Counted from the stretch's first letter, positions 23,847-32,449 are shown. The stretch is DNA of 40,979 nucleotides from an uncultured Clostridia bacterium (GCA_934254835.1 CAKQMI010000011.1:1-40979); one strand, 5' to 3'. The notes: a model not told the origin generated them from the letters alone. Numbers and translations are program-made.

Positions 23847-26690
23847 ATGACTGACAAAATTTTCGTAAAAGGAGCAAAAGAGAATAATCTGAAAAACATC
23901 GACGTGGAAATCCCGCGCGATAAACTCGTCGTGTTCACGGGGCTTTCCGGGAGTGGCAAATCGTCGCTGGCGTTCGACACGATTTTTGCCGAGGGGCAAA
24001 GACGATATATCGAAAGTCTGTCTAGTTACGCCCGTATGTTTTTGGGACAAATGGAAAAACCCGACGTGGAATATATCGAGGGTTTGTCGCCCGCTGTGTC
24101 GATCGACCAGAAAACTACGTCCAAAAACCCGCGCTCTACGGTTGGCACCGTCACCGAAATTTACGATTATCTGAGGCTTTTGTACGCCCGCGTCGGCACT
24201 CCGCACTGTCCGATATGCGGAAAGGAAATCGAGCACCAATCGGTTGACCAAATCACCGACAAAATCATCGAAAGCACCGTGCAGTCGGGCGACAACAAGG
24301 TCATTATTATGGCGCCCGTCGTCAGGGGCAGAAAGGGCGAATACAGAAAGGAACTGGAAGACTTCAAAAAGTCGGGCTATGTGCGCGTGCGCGTTGACGG
24401 CATCGATTATACCCTTGACGAAGAAATAAACTTGGACAAAAACGTCAAGCACGATATTGCGGTGACGATTGACCGTATCGCGATAAAAGAAGGCTCGAAA
24501 AGGCGTCTGACCGACAGCGTCGAGTCCGCTCTCAAACTTGCCAACGGGCTTGTCACGGTGGAAAACGCGCAAAAATCGACGACGTACAGCACGAAATACA
24601 GTTGCCCCGATTGCGACGTCAGTATCGAGGAGTTGGAACCGCGCTTGTTCTCGTTTAACAATCCGTACGGCGCATGCCCCGAATGCGGGGGACTGGGATT
24701 CCGCAACGAAATCGACCTGAAAAAAATCATAATCGACGAAAATCTGGGCGTCGGGAACGGCGGACTTGCAACTCCGTCGGGGTGGAATCTCGGCAGTGGC
24801 GATATTGTGCGCTCGCAAATGAACGCGCTGTCCAAGGTGCTGGAGTTTTCGCTGACAACGCCGATAAAAGACCTGCCGAAGTGGAAGCTTGACGCAATAT
24901 TGTACGGCGTTGACGAAAGAATCCCCATGGACTACAACTCACGGAGTTTCCGCGGGCAGTTTATGACAAGGTACGAGGGTATCGTCAACAACCTTATGCG
25001 CCGTTATCGCGAGACCACCAGCGACGGCGTGAAGTACGAAATCGAAAGATATATGGTGTCGGTGCCGTGCAAAACGTGCGGTGGCAAACGCCTGAAAAAA
25101 GAGGCATTGGCGGTGACCGTCGGCGGGCTGAACATTGCCGAACTTTCGGATATGTCGGTGCAAAAAATCGACGAATTTTTTGAAAACCTCGTCCTCGACA
25201 AACAAAAAACCCTCATAGCCGAAAGAATTGTCAAGGAAATCCGCGCAAGGCTGAAATTTTTGGTGAACGTGGGGCTCGATTATCTGACATTATCGCGTTC
25301 GGCGTCAACGCTTTCGGGCGGAGAGTCGCAAAGAATAAGGCTCGCGACGCAAATCGGCAGTGGACTTACGGGCGTTTTGTATATTTTGGACGAGCCGTCA
25401 ATCGGTCTGCACCAAAAGGACAACGAAAGACTTCTGGAAAGTTTGAAAGGACTTCGCGACCTCGGCAACACGCTCATCGTTGTCGAGCACGACGAGGATA
25501 CTATGCGGTCGGCGGACTACATTATCGATATAGGTCCCGGCGCGGGCATACACGGCGGAGAACTTGTGGCGGCGGGTAGCGTCGACGATATCATTTCCGC
25601 AAAAAATTCGATAACGGGAAAATATCTGTCCGGCGAGCTGAAAATCGACGTGCCCGAAGAAAGAAAGCGTCCCGACGGGCGGTTTTTGTCCGTCCGCGGA
25701 GCAAAGCAAAACAACCTGAAAAACATCGACATCGATATTCCCGTGGGGTTGCTCACGGCGGTGACGGGCGTTTCGGGCAGTGGGAAAAGCAGTCTTGTCA
25801 ACGAGATTATTTTTCCCGCGGTTTATAACAAACTGAACAAAAGCAACCTCACCGAGGGCAAATACGACGAAATCGTCGGCATAGATAACTTTGACAAAAT
25901 CATCAATATCGACCAGTCGCCGATAGGGCGCACCCCTCGCAGTAACCCTGCGACGTATACGGGCGTTTTCACACCGATAAGGGAGTTGTTCGCCTCGACG
26001 CCCGACGCAAAAGCAAGAGGATATACGGCGGGCAGATTCTCCTTTAATATATCGGGAGGCAGGTGCGAAAACTGCGGTGGCGACGGCATTATTCAAATCG
26101 AAATGCACTTCTTGCCCGACATTTACGTCCCGTGCGACGTGTGCCACGGCAAGAGGTATAACAGGGAAACTTTGGAGGTCAAATACAAGGGCAAGAATAT
26201 CAACGACGTCCTTGAAATGACCGTCGAGGAAGCGTGCGAATACTTCAAAAACATTCCCAAAATTTACAACAAAATCAAGACGCTGTACGACGTCGGTTTG
26301 GGGTATATTAAACTCGGTCAGCCCGCAACGACTTTGTCGGGCGGAGAGGCGCAACGCGTCAAACTCGCAACCGAACTCAGCAAGCGCAGTACCGGCAAAA
26401 CCTTGTATATTTTGGACGAGCCTACGACGGGACTTCATACCCACGACGTCGCAAAACTCATCGCTATTTTGCAAAGGCTCGTGTCGGCAGGAAATACCGT
26501 AATCGTCATCGAACACAACCTTGACGTGATAAAGGTGGCAGACAACATCATCGACCTCGGCCCCGATGGCGGTGACCGTGGCGGACGTATCGTCGACATC
26601 GGCTCGCCCGAGCATATCGCCGACAATAAATCGTCTTATACGGGCGAGTTTTTAAGGAAAATATTGAATAAGATATTGACAAAACAATAA
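23847..26690 (+). CDS. uvrA: Excinuclease ABC subunit A
   Basis: UvrA is the dimeric ABC ATPase that first detects bulky DNA damage. The 947-residue protein has both ATP modules. The first Walker A is GLSGSGKSS (32-40) with signature LSGGESQR, the second is GVSGSGKSS with LSGGEAQR. Zinc modules are CPICGKE, CPDC...CPECGG and CENCGG...CDVCHG, as in active UvrA. GGAAG is the ribosome site. It ends the operon; a strong terminator follows in 4 bases. Confidence 0.98.
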   Translation: MTDKIFVKGAKENNLKNIDVEIPRDKLVVFTGLSGSGKSSLAFDTIFAEGQRRYIESLSSYARMFLGQMEKPDVEYIEGLSPAVSIDQKTTSKNPRSTVGTVTEIYDYLRLLYARVGTPHCPICGKEIEHQSVDQITDKIIESTVQSGDNKVIIMAPVVRGRKGEYRKELEDFKKSGYVRVRVDGIDYTLDEEINLDKNVKHDIAVTIDRIAIKEGSKRRLTDSVESALKLANGLVTVENAQKSTTYSTKYSCPDCDVSIEELEPRLFSFNNPYGACPECGGLGFRNEIDLKKIIIDENLGVGNGGLATPSGWNLGSGDIVRSQMNALSKVLEFSLTTPIKDLPKWKLDAILYGVDERIPMDYNSRSFRGQFMTRYEGIVNNLMRRYRETTSDGVKYEIERYMVSVPCKTCGGKRLKKEALAVTVGGLNIAELSDMSVQKIDEFFENLVLDKQKTLIAERIVKEIRARLKFLVNVGLDYLTLSRSASTLSGGESQRIRLATQIGSGLTGVLYILDEPSIGLHQKDNERLLESLKGLRDLGNTLIVVEHDEDTMRSADYIIDIGPGAGIHGGELVAAGSVDDIISAKNSITGKYLSGELKIDVPEERKRPDGRFLSVRGAKQNNLKNIDIDIPVGLLTAVTGVSGSGKSSLVNEIIFPAVYNKLNKSNLTEGKYDEIVGIDNFDKIINIDQSPIGRTPRSNPATYTGVFTPIRELFASTPDAKARGYTAGRFSFNISGGRCENCGGDGIIQIEMHFLPDIYVPCDVCHGKRYNRETLEVKYKGKNINDVLEMTVEEACEYFKNIPKIYNKIKTLYDVGLGYIKLGQPATTLSGGEAQRVKLATELSKRSTGKTLYILDEPTTGLHTHDVAKLIAILQRLVSAGNTVIVIEHNLDVIKVADNIIDLGPDGGDRGGRIVDIGSPEHIADNKSSYTGEFLRKILNKILTKQ

Positions 26691-26693
26691 CTT

Positions 26694-26728
26694 AAAAAGC
26701 GGTTTTTGAAACATAAAACCGCTTTTTT
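26694..26728 (+). terminator. Terminator of the uvrBA operon, possibly bidirectional
   Basis: A 13-bp stem, AAAAAGCGGTTTT (26694-26706) with AAAACCGCTTTTT (26715-26727), 8-base loop, T6 on the plus strand and T5 on the minus strand. The convergent DUF4363 gene stops 11 bases beyond. Confidence 0.88.
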
Positions 26729-26738
26729 GTCGAAATAA

Positions 26739-27119
26739 TTAAATTATATCCAGCGCGTTAAAGTCCAACAAGTCGCGGATATTTTGTATGAGTTGATGCA
26801 AACTTTCAATTTTGCTGAATGCATTTGCGGTGTCTTCGCAACGAAGACTTCCGATGAGTTCGCCCAAAATCACGTTGACCTGTCTTGCGTCCTGACAATA
26901 GGAAATCGCCTCCACAATCTTCCTTTTTCTTGCCCAGAATTTTTGCAGATTTTCGGACTCGTCAAGCGCGCGATCTATATCGTCGTCCAAAAGCGCGTTT
27001 TCGATTTTTTCGGCGCGACGCAAAAACTCGTCAAAGGTTTGGTGCACAAAGAAATGCTCGGAAATCCCCGCGCCCAAAATCAGCAAAAATATTACGAAAA
27101 GTATTATCGCTTTTTTCAT
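26739..27119 (-). CDS. DUF4363-family membrane-anchored protein
   Basis: A 126-residue protein with an N-terminal uncleaved signal/anchor helix (KKAIILFVIFLLILGAGISE) and a helical extracytoplasmic domain of about 100 residues. It contains ENALLDDDIDRALDESENLQ and a tail with LHQLIQNIRDLLDF. Size, layout and position next to DUF421 match DUF4363 proteins of Clostridia, which usually accompany DUF421. No enzymatic role is known. Its start overlaps the DUF421 stop by four bases, so the pair is translationally coupled. Confidence 0.75.
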   Translation of the reverse strand: MKKAIILFVIFLLILGAGISEHFFVHQTFDEFLRRAEKIENALLDDDIDRALDESENLQKFWARKRKIVEAISYCQDARQVNVILGELIGSLRCEDTANAFSKIESLHQLIQNIRDLLDFNALDII

Positions 27120-27817
27120 TTTTCGATGACCGTATTCACGACGCGACCGTCGTAACTTTGTATGAACGCTTCGTCCTTGTCGAGGGAGAAAAGGAACACG
27201 TCCGAAATGCGCATATTTTCCTTTTCAAGGGTTTTTATGACCACGTCTTTTTCAAGGGGCGGGTTGATACGCTTGAATGTGTCGCCCATAAATCTTCCTT
27301 CCACCACGACGTTGTAGGGCAAGTTGTTGCTTCCGTTTTCGATGTTGAGGTTGGCGTTGGTGACGGGAGAATTTGCAAACTTTTGAAGCACCGACACTTT
27401 GCCGTTTGTTTCGAGCACGGCGTAGTTTATCTCGCCGATTTTGAAATATCCTTGTTCCCTGAGGCTTTCCAAAAGGTCGTTTGCGGTCATACCGCATTTT
27501 TTCAAAAGGTCGCAATCGATTTTGCCGTCGTCGATGAGAATGACGGGTTTGCCGTTGATGAGTTTTCGGAAGCGGTGGCTTTTGATTGAAAAAAACGTCA
27601 AAACGTTGTGCAGTATCACCAGCGTAAAAATTGGGATTATCCCGTAAATTATCGGTATCGAATTGTCCGACATCGGTATGCACGCAAGGTCGGCGGACAC
27701 AAGCGTTATCGCAAATTCAAAGGGCTGAAACTCCGACAACTGCCGTTTTCCCATCAGTCGCATCGCAACGAGCAGGAAAAAATACAATATTATCGCGCGA
27801 AGAAGAACGTTGAGCAT
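27116..27817 (-). CDS. DUF421 (YetF/YrbG-type) membrane protein
   Basis: A 233-residue protein with three N-terminal membrane helices (LLRAIILYFFLLVAMRLMGK, then a SADLACIPMSDNSIPIIYG segment and a third helix), then a soluble domain with GKPVILIDDGKIDCDLLKK and DLLESLREQGYFKIGEINYA, the DUF421 hallmark. In Bacillus, relatives have been linked to spore or envelope traits, without a defined biochemical role. The ATG at 27817 has a weak ribosome site. It is divergent from the folate riboswitch. Confidence 0.88.
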   Translation of the reverse strand: MLNVLLRAIILYFFLLVAMRLMGKRQLSEFQPFEFAITLVSADLACIPMSDNSIPIIYGIIPIFTLVILHNVLTFFSIKSHRFRKLINGKPVILIDDGKIDCDLLKKCGMTANDLLESLREQGYFKIGEINYAVLETNGKVSVLQKFANSPVTNANLNIENGSNNLPYNVVVEGRFMGDTFKRINPPLEKDVVIKTLEKENMRISDVFLFSLDKDEAFIQSYDGRVVNTVIEK

Positions 27818-27859
27818 AAGACTATTGTCTTAAAGTTTTCCGAAAATATGCGTCGGCGC

Positions 27860-27886
27860 TTGATTTTTTTCGGGATATAGTATAAT
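27860..27886 (+). promoter_or_regulatory. Promoter of the folT leader
   Basis: TTGATT (27860-27865) and TATAAT (27881-27886) are 15 bases apart, a little short. A T-run lies between. The riboswitch aptamer starts about 6 bases after the -10, so transcription probably begins within its first strand. Confidence 0.6.
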
Positions 27887-27891
27887 ATGAA

Positions 27892-27989
27892 TTTTGCAGA
27901 GTAGATAAGTCGCGTTAAGTGTTGCGGGATGGAATGTCGCCCGCAAACGAAAGGATGACCTGCGGTGGCTTGTCGCGTTCGCTGCGAAG
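27892..27989 (+). ncRNA. Tetrahydrofolate (THF) riboswitch aptamer
   Basis: The order of conserved segments matches the THF class: GAGTAGATA, then CGCGTTAAGTG, a stem TTGCGGG/CCCGCAA enclosing ATGGAATGTCG, then the GGATGACCTGCGGTGG strand that returns to P2. P1 is TTTTGCAG (27892-27899) with CTGCGAAG (27982-27989, two G-U pairs); P2 pairs GATAAG with CTTGTC. It sits in front of an ECF substrate-binding gene, the usual folT context. Confidence 0.88.
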
Positions 27990-28017
27990 TACCGCACGTT
28001 GTGTGGCTTTTTATGCG

Positions 28018-28042
28018 AACCTCTAAAAACGGAGGTTTTTTT
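28018..28042 (+). promoter_or_regulatory. Expression platform hairpin masking the folT ribosome site
   Basis: AACCTC (28018-28023) pairs with GAGGTT (28032-28037), which is the Shine-Dalgarno (GGAGG, 28031-28035), and is followed by T5. It can act as a ribosome-site sequestering stem and perhaps as a weak terminator, controlled by the aptamer upstream. Confidence 0.7.
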
Positions 28043-28654
28043 ATGCTCAAAAACAAAATTGTTGCCGAGCCTTGCACCGAGGCTACGGAAGAAGCTCCTG
28101 TCAAAAAACAATACTTTACCGCGCAAAGAATTGCGTACATCGCCGTTTTTGTTGCGCTCAACGTCGTAGTCGGCATATTTTCGCCACGACTCGGCACGCT
28201 GAAAATCACGCTGACATACACGATATGTTTTCTCGGCGGATACTTTTTCGGCCCTATCGCGGGCGGGATAATCGGCGGACTGGGCGACGTCATCGGCTGT
28301 TTCGTCGGAGGCGGATACGCCCCGAATCCCATCATACTTTGCGCGTCGGTACTTGTCGGCGTTATCCCGGGGCTCGTGTCGTTTATCAATATCAAAAAGT
28401 TGAAAAAGGCGATGCCGTACGTCAATATCGCGATATCTTACGCCATCGTATACGTCGTATGCACGCTGTTTATCAACACATACGCGCTGTACGTTATGGG
28501 ACTTGGCAAAGGGCAGACGTTTTTTGCGTATATGGGTGTGCGCGCGACCACTCAAACGCCCGTGTTTGCTATAAACGTTGCATTGACGTACCTTTTGTAT
28601 CCTGTGTTTGCAAAGGTATTTTCCGCGTCGGCGCATTTTGAAAATAAGGAATAA
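28043..28654 (+). CDS. folT: ECF transporter S component for folate
   Basis: FolT is the membrane substrate-binding subunit of a group II ECF vitamin importer, working with a shared EcfA/A'/T module not in this window. The 203-residue protein (ATG at 28043, behind GGAGG) has six hydrophobic segments: RIAYIAVFVALNVVVGIFSP, ITLTYTICFLGGYFFGPIAG, and so on. A glycine-rich stretch GGIIGGLGDVIGCFVGGGY follows. The THF riboswitch upstream fixes the substrate as folate; the fold alone would allow queuosine or thiamin precursors. It stops directly against the convergent flippase stop codon. Confidence 0.9.
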   Translation: MLKNKIVAEPCTEATEEAPVKKQYFTAQRIAYIAVFVALNVVVGIFSPRLGTLKITLTYTICFLGGYFFGPIAGGIIGGLGDVIGCFVGGGYAPNPIILCASVLVGVIPGLVSFINIKKLKKAMPYVNIAISYAIVYVVCTLFINTYALYVMGLGKGQTFFAYMGVRATTQTPVFAINVALTYLLYPVFAKVFSASAHFENKE

Positions 28655-30145
28655 TCAGGATTTTTTCTTTGAGTAAAACCTCGTGACGTCCACGATTTTG
28701 AACGCGACGCAAATAAGCAGATACAGTAGCATAGGCACTCCGCCCGCAATCGAAATCGTGAAAAACAGAGGAATTCGCGGAAGAAGCAGATTTTTTAGAA
28801 GGAAAGATAGCGCGATAAGCGGAAGTGAAAAAACAATCGAGAGCGCGGTTTTTTTGGGATCGTCCAAAATCCGCGCTTTTTTGCCGAGAATTTTCAAGTT
28901 CAACAAAGACGTGACGATAAAGCACGTCGCGCTCCCTATCGCCACCGCGTAGATTCCGACGAATTTCGGAAAAACGAGGGTGCAAATCATCGAAAGCACC
29001 GCCCCCACGGCGTAGTTGAAAAACCCTCTTTTTTCAAGCCCCATCGAGTTTAATATCGACGTCGTGATTTGACTTATTCCCATCGGATAAAGCATAAACG
29101 CCACGTTTGAAAGGTACTCGCCCGAAAAAACGTCGTTGAAGACGAAAGTCGTGATTTCTTTGCCGAGCGAAGCGTACAAAATCGTGAAAAGCGCGGAAAT
29201 TATTATCGCAAAATTTATGCTTCCGTCCACGCGTGATGACAGCGCTTTTTTGTCGCCCGATTTGATTGTCGCAATTTCCGGGATAAGCACGACGGACAGC
29301 GCGCCCGTGAGCGTCGTAGGAGCCATCAAAAGGGGCATCGCCATACCCGTGACGCGCCCGAAAGTCGCAGACGCGTCGATTTTTTGCATACCGTATTTGA
29401 CCAAAAGCAGGGGTATTACGATTGCCGTGAATGCGCCGATTATACCGCCGAAGACTCTCATCGAAGTTATGGGGATTGCGGGTTTTAATATCTCTCCCGC
29501 GCCTTTTATACGGCCGAATTTGCCTTTTTTTGCCAAAAATATAATAAAAAGTACGACGGCGCACGTCAGGTCGGACACCAAAAATCCGACGGCAAGTCCT
29601 CTTAACGGCGTGATAAATGACACGACGCCCAGCGAGAAAATCAGCGTGAAAGAAATCCGCAAAACTTCTTCCAGCATTTCGGTGAAACTGAACGCCGAAA
29701 ACGACTTCTTTCCCCAAAACCACGCGCGGATAACGTTGTAAACGCTCGTGCTCAAAAGCGCGGGAAGCATAATCATCACAAGTGGCAAAACCCGCTCGTC
29801 CGCAAAAACCGACGGGCAAAACAGCGCAAGGGGATAGATTGTCAAAAGTATGGGGAGCGTTGATAAAATCGACAGCAAAAGCGACGTCGAAACAAGCGAC
29901 GGAGTGTTTGTTCCGCCCGCGTTTTCGTCCTCGGCAATTTTTCGGCTGAGCACCGTCGGAAGTCCGCTCAACGCCACCGATCCCGCGAAAAAGTAGATGC
30001 TCAACGCCATTTGATATACGCCGACGACGCCCGCGCCAAACCGTCGTGACACAAATACCTTGAACAAAAATGCGATAAGCCGTGTCGCAACCGAAAACGC
30101 CGTGACCACCGCCACCGATTTATAAATACTTTTTTTACTCGGCAT
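28655..30145 (-). CDS. MATE/MOP-superfamily flippase, SpoVB/MurJ-like
   Basis: A 496-residue polytopic membrane protein with about 14 helices, as expected for lipid-linked oligosaccharide flippases. The N-terminus (VVTAFSVATRLIAFLFKVFV, then RRFGAGVVGVYQMALSIYF) is typical of SpoVB and related peptidoglycan-precursor exporters in Firmicutes. Position within the family (SpoVB, YtgP, YkvU) is not resolved. Its start overlaps the LysM gene by 11 bases. That partner supports a cell-wall or spore-cortex role, but this is inference. Confidence 0.88.
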   Translation of the reverse strand: MPSKKSIYKSVAVVTAFSVATRLIAFLFKVFVSRRFGAGVVGVYQMALSIYFFAGSVALSGLPTVLSRKIAEDENAGGTNTPSLVSTSLLLSILSTLPILLTIYPLALFCPSVFADERVLPLVMIMLPALLSTSVYNVIRAWFWGKKSFSAFSFTEMLEEVLRISFTLIFSLGVVSFITPLRGLAVGFLVSDLTCAVVLFIIFLAKKGKFGRIKGAGEILKPAIPITSMRVFGGIIGAFTAIVIPLLLVKYGMQKIDASATFGRVTGMAMPLLMAPTTLTGALSVVLIPEIATIKSGDKKALSSRVDGSINFAIIISALFTILYASLGKEITTFVFNDVFSGEYLSNVAFMLYPMGISQITTSILNSMGLEKRGFFNYAVGAVLSMICTLVFPKFVGIYAVAIGSATCFIVTSLLNLKILGKKARILDDPKKTALSIVFSLPLIALSFLLKNLLLPRIPLFFTISIAGGVPMLLYLLICVAFKIVDVTRFYSKKKS

Positions 30146-30425
30146 AATCCGTTAAAATGACGTTTTGTCCGAGGAAGAATTTGTCGGTGCCGTTCAGGCG
30201 GATTATCTCGTTTTTATCGACGCCCGTGCGTTTTGCGATGCTTTCCGCCGTGTCGAATGGCTTTGCGACGCAGGTTTTTCCTGAAAATTCCATTACGACA
30301 AGACGCTCCCCCTCGAAGAAAAGCGGATTATTCAATAAAAAAAGCGACCTTTCGGTCGTTTTGTATTTCCTTGCCAAAGACGAGGCGTTTTCGCCAAAGC
30401 CAACCCGAATTACCGTATATTTCAT
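30135..30425 (-). CDS. Protein of two LysM-like domains without signal peptide
   Basis: A 96-residue protein. The first domain (about 3-45, TVIRVGFGENASSLARKYKT followed by LFLLNNPLFFEGERLVV) and the second (about 52-92, PFDTAESIAKRTGVDKNEII followed by LNGTDKFFLGQNVIL) both follow the LysM pattern of helix, helix, N-G and a beta strand. LysM binds GlcNAc polymers such as peptidoglycan. No export signal is present, so it acts inside the cell or mother cell, or leaves by another route. It overlaps the flippase by 11 bases. The ribosome site is weak. Confidence 0.78.
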   Translation of the reverse strand: MKYTVIRVGFGENASSLARKYKTTERSLFLLNNPLFFEGERLVVMEFSGKTCVAKPFDTAESIAKRTGVDKNEIIRLNGTDKFFLGQNVILTDYAE

Positions 30426-30490
30426 ACGGAATTATATTCGGGAAAGCTCATAATTATTCTTTGCTTGTGGCGGTTGCTCGTAATATAGAT

Positions 30491-30913
30491 TTACGGCAGA
30501 GCGTCATAAGTGAAAGTCGACAGTTTGTTTCTTATCCAGAAAGTCGCCTCGGTCGTGGTGAACTTCATCGGGCAGAAGTCGTATTCACTGAGAGCGATGG
30601 CGTTGGTTTTTTTGCTCCACTCGTGCCAAAGTTGCTTGCGCAAGGTGCTGTCGGTGACAAACTCGACGCGTCCCAAAAGCGTAATGCTGTCCGAACCGCT
30701 GTAATAGCAGATGCTTGCGTTGGGATTTTGGCGAATATTTTGGACTTTCTGACTGTTCAAAGGCGCGCCGAAGTAGATGATGCTGTGTCCCTCTGCGCGA
30801 AGTTTCGTGATGATACTTGAACGGGGACCGCCCCCGACGCCCACCGAGGACAAAAACACCTCGTTTGCGTTCATAAGAATTCTTGCCGCGATAATTTCTT
30901 CCGGTTTCAACAT
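30491..30913 (-). CDS. Pyridoxamine 5'-phosphate oxidase-like flavin-binding protein
   Basis: A 140-residue split-barrel protein of the PNPOx-like/general stress family; the cofactor may be FMN, F420 or haem. The start is ATG 30913, since GGGGG lies 8 bases upstream (a TTG at 30928 is not needed). It shows LSSVGVGGGPRSSIITKLRA, then IIYFGAPLNSQKVQNIRQNP, the family's typical strand-helix pattern, and WHEWSKKTNAIALSEYDFCP near the end. The substrate is unknown. Monocistronic, divergent from the sugar kinase. Confidence 0.85.
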   Translation of the reverse strand: MLKPEEIIAARILMNANEVFLSSVGVGGGPRSSIITKLRAEGHSIIYFGAPLNSQKVQNIRQNPNASICYYSGSDSITLLGRVEFVTDSTLRKQLWHEWSKKTNAIALSEYDFCPMKFTTTEATFWIRNKLSTFTYDALP

Positions 30914-30946
30914 AATAAAATCCCCCAACCATTATCCTTAAAAATA

Positions 30947-30976
30947 ATTGTATCACATTGTCAAGCGATAAATCAA
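30947..30976 (-). promoter_or_regulatory. Promoter of the PNPOx-like gene
   Basis: On the minus strand TTGATT (30971-30976) and TACAAT (30947-30952) are 18 bases apart. The start codon is 34 bases beyond the -10. A TTGACA (30959-30964) also lies in the spacer but has no partner at the right distance. Confidence 0.6.
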
Positions 30977-31016
30977 CACTTTTTTTGAAAACCGCGAAAA
31001 ATGGAGGAAACAACCG

Positions 31017-31045
31017 TTGCGACGAAAGAAGATATGTGGTAAAAT
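31017..31045 (+). promoter_or_regulatory. Promoter of the ROK kinase
   Basis: TTGCGA (31017-31022) and TAAAAT (31040-31045) are 17 bases apart, with an extended TGG before the -10. Confidence 0.65.
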
Positions 31046-31071
31046 TAAGAAAAAACAAAAAGGATATTAAA

Positions 31072-32031
31072 ATGTATTATATCGGTATCGACGTCGGCGG
31101 TATGAGCATAAAAGGCGGTATCGTCGATGAAAACGGAAATATTATTATCAAAGACAGCGTGGTGACAAACCCGACGCAACCATCGGACGATAACGTGAAA
31201 GACATCGCGGGGCTTGTGCAAAAACTCTTGCGTGACGGAGGTATCGACGAAAAGGAAATTGTCGGCATGGGTATGGGCGTCCCCGGCACGGTCGATCCCG
31301 ACACCGCCAAGATTTTTTACACCTGCAACATATATTTCCGCGACTACGATTTCAGGAAAGAATTCAAAAAATACTTCGATTTTCCGGTATATATCGGCAA
31401 CGACGCCGACTGTGCCGTCATCGGAGAAGCGGTATTCGGCGATATGAAAGGCGTGCAAAATGCTGTCATAGTGACACTCGGCACTGGCGTTGGGACAGGC
31501 ACGCTTGTCAACGGGAAATTGATTTCGGGCTTCAAAGGAGCAGGCGGAGAGGGCGGACACACCGTCATTCGTATGGGCGGTGAAAAATGCGGTTGCGGAA
31601 GACGTGGTTGTTGGGAAGCCTATGCGTCGGCTACCGCGCTTATCCGCGATACCAAACGCGCCATGGAAAAGCACCCCGAAAGTCTTATGCACGAAATCGC
31701 CAAAAAAGAAGGGAAAGTTTCGGGACGCACCGCTTTCGACGCTATGCGCGCAGGCGACAAAACCGCCAAAACCCTTGTGTCAAGATACATTAAGTACGTG
31801 GGCGAAGGACTTGTTAATATCGGCAACTATATCCGCCCCGAAATCATCTTTATGGGCGGGGGCGTCAGCAACGAGGGCGACTGGTTTATCAAGCGTCTGC
31901 AAGCCTACGTCACTCGTTACAGCTACGGCGGACGAAAGAATCCGTACATTAAAGTCATGAAAGCGACGTTGAGGGGGGAGGCGGGGATATTGGGCGCTGC
32001 CGCCCTCGCCTTAAAAAACGGCAACAATTAG
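31072..32031 (+). CDS. ROK-family sugar kinase (glucokinase-like)
   Basis: Phosphorylates glucose or a related hexose with ATP as entry to glycolysis. The 319-residue protein (ATG 31072 with AAGGA upstream) has phosphate-1 GIDVGGMSIKGG (5-16), the catalytic Asp111 in GNDAD, phosphate-2 LGTGVGTG (136-143), and the ROK zinc site: His163 and the CGCGRRGCWE motif with Cys173, 175 and 180. There is no DNA-binding domain, so it is an enzyme rather than a NagC-type repressor. Glucokinase is the most likely activity, but N-acetylmannosamine or fructose kinase cannot be excluded. A repeat cluster begins at its stop codon. Confidence 0.92.
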   Translation: MYYIGIDVGGMSIKGGIVDENGNIIIKDSVVTNPTQPSDDNVKDIAGLVQKLLRDGGIDEKEIVGMGMGVPGTVDPDTAKIFYTCNIYFRDYDFRKEFKKYFDFPVYIGNDADCAVIGEAVFGDMKGVQNAVIVTLGTGVGTGTLVNGKLISGFKGAGGEGGHTVIRMGGEKCGCGRRGCWEAYASATALIRDTKRAMEKHPESLMHEIAKKEGKVSGRTAFDAMRAGDKTAKTLVSRYIKYVGEGLVNIGNYIRPEIIFMGGGVSNEGDWFIKRLQAYVTRYSYGGRKNPYIKVMKATLRGEAGILGAAALALKNGNN

Positions 32032-32112
32032 CGCCTTTTTGAGTTTTTGGCAAAACCTTACTCGGTTACGTACGCCAAGTACGCGCCTTCGCAAAAACCT
32101 GTCAAGAACGCC
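32031..32112 (+). repeat. 3'-end-associated dispersed repeat, copy A
   Basis: Begins at the stop codon of the ROK gene with GCGCCTTTTTGAG. It contains CTCGGTTACGTAC, GTACGCGCC (an inverted ACGTAC/GTACGC pair) and CGCAAAAACCTGTCAAGAAC. About 80% identical by eye to 39795-39876, which also starts just after a stop codon. Confidence 0.75.
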
Positions 32113-32161
32113 GTAATCTCATCAAAATTCTGCCGTTTTTGATAAGTTAGTTTACGTCATT
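32113..32161 (+). repeat. 49-base exact direct repeat, left copy
   Basis: Starts GTAATCTCATCAAAATTCTG and ends TTTACGTCATT; identical to 32484-32532, 371 bases away. Both copies run into a REP-type CATT sequence. This stretch belongs to the gene-free region 32032-32982. Confidence 0.9.
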
Positions 32162-32310
32162 GCGAGGCGGTTATCGGGGTCCCCAAAAGATACTGACTAA
32201 TGGGGCCCCCGCGGGATACTGTGTACTCGCGGGGAAAAGGAGCAAACGAGCATAAGACAAACAAACAAATGAAATGAGATTGTTTGGTCAAAAGTGAGAT
32301 TTGCGACGCG
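32156..32310 (+). repeat. Structured dispersed element, copy 2
   Basis: After GTCATTGCGAG (32156-32166) there is a degenerate helix-1 unit (CCCCAAAAG, 32181-32189, to TGGGG). The full element follows: helix 1 CCCCGCGGG (32207-32215) with CTCGCGGGG (32226-32234), loop ATACTGTGTA; helix 2 GCAAAC (32242-32247) with ATTTGC (32299-32304), five pairs; helix 3 CAAACAA (32258-32264) with TTGTTTG (32280-32286). The linkers AAAAGGA, AGCATAAGAC and GGTCAAAA are the same as in the other copies. Confidence 0.8.
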
Positions 32311-32449
32311 TACACTAGGATTTTCAGAACCCCGAAAGAAACATCAAAAATCCATCAAATTCTTGCCGTTTTTGTGAGTATTATCTCATAAAATTCTGCC
32401 GTTTTAGGGGTATAAGTTGGATTTTTCAGAACTTGCCAAGAAACGTCAC

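Noticed and set aside
31072..32031. ROK protein as a NagC/XylR-type repressor
   Set aside because: There is no N-terminal helix-turn-helix domain, and the catalytic Asp and zinc cysteines are present.
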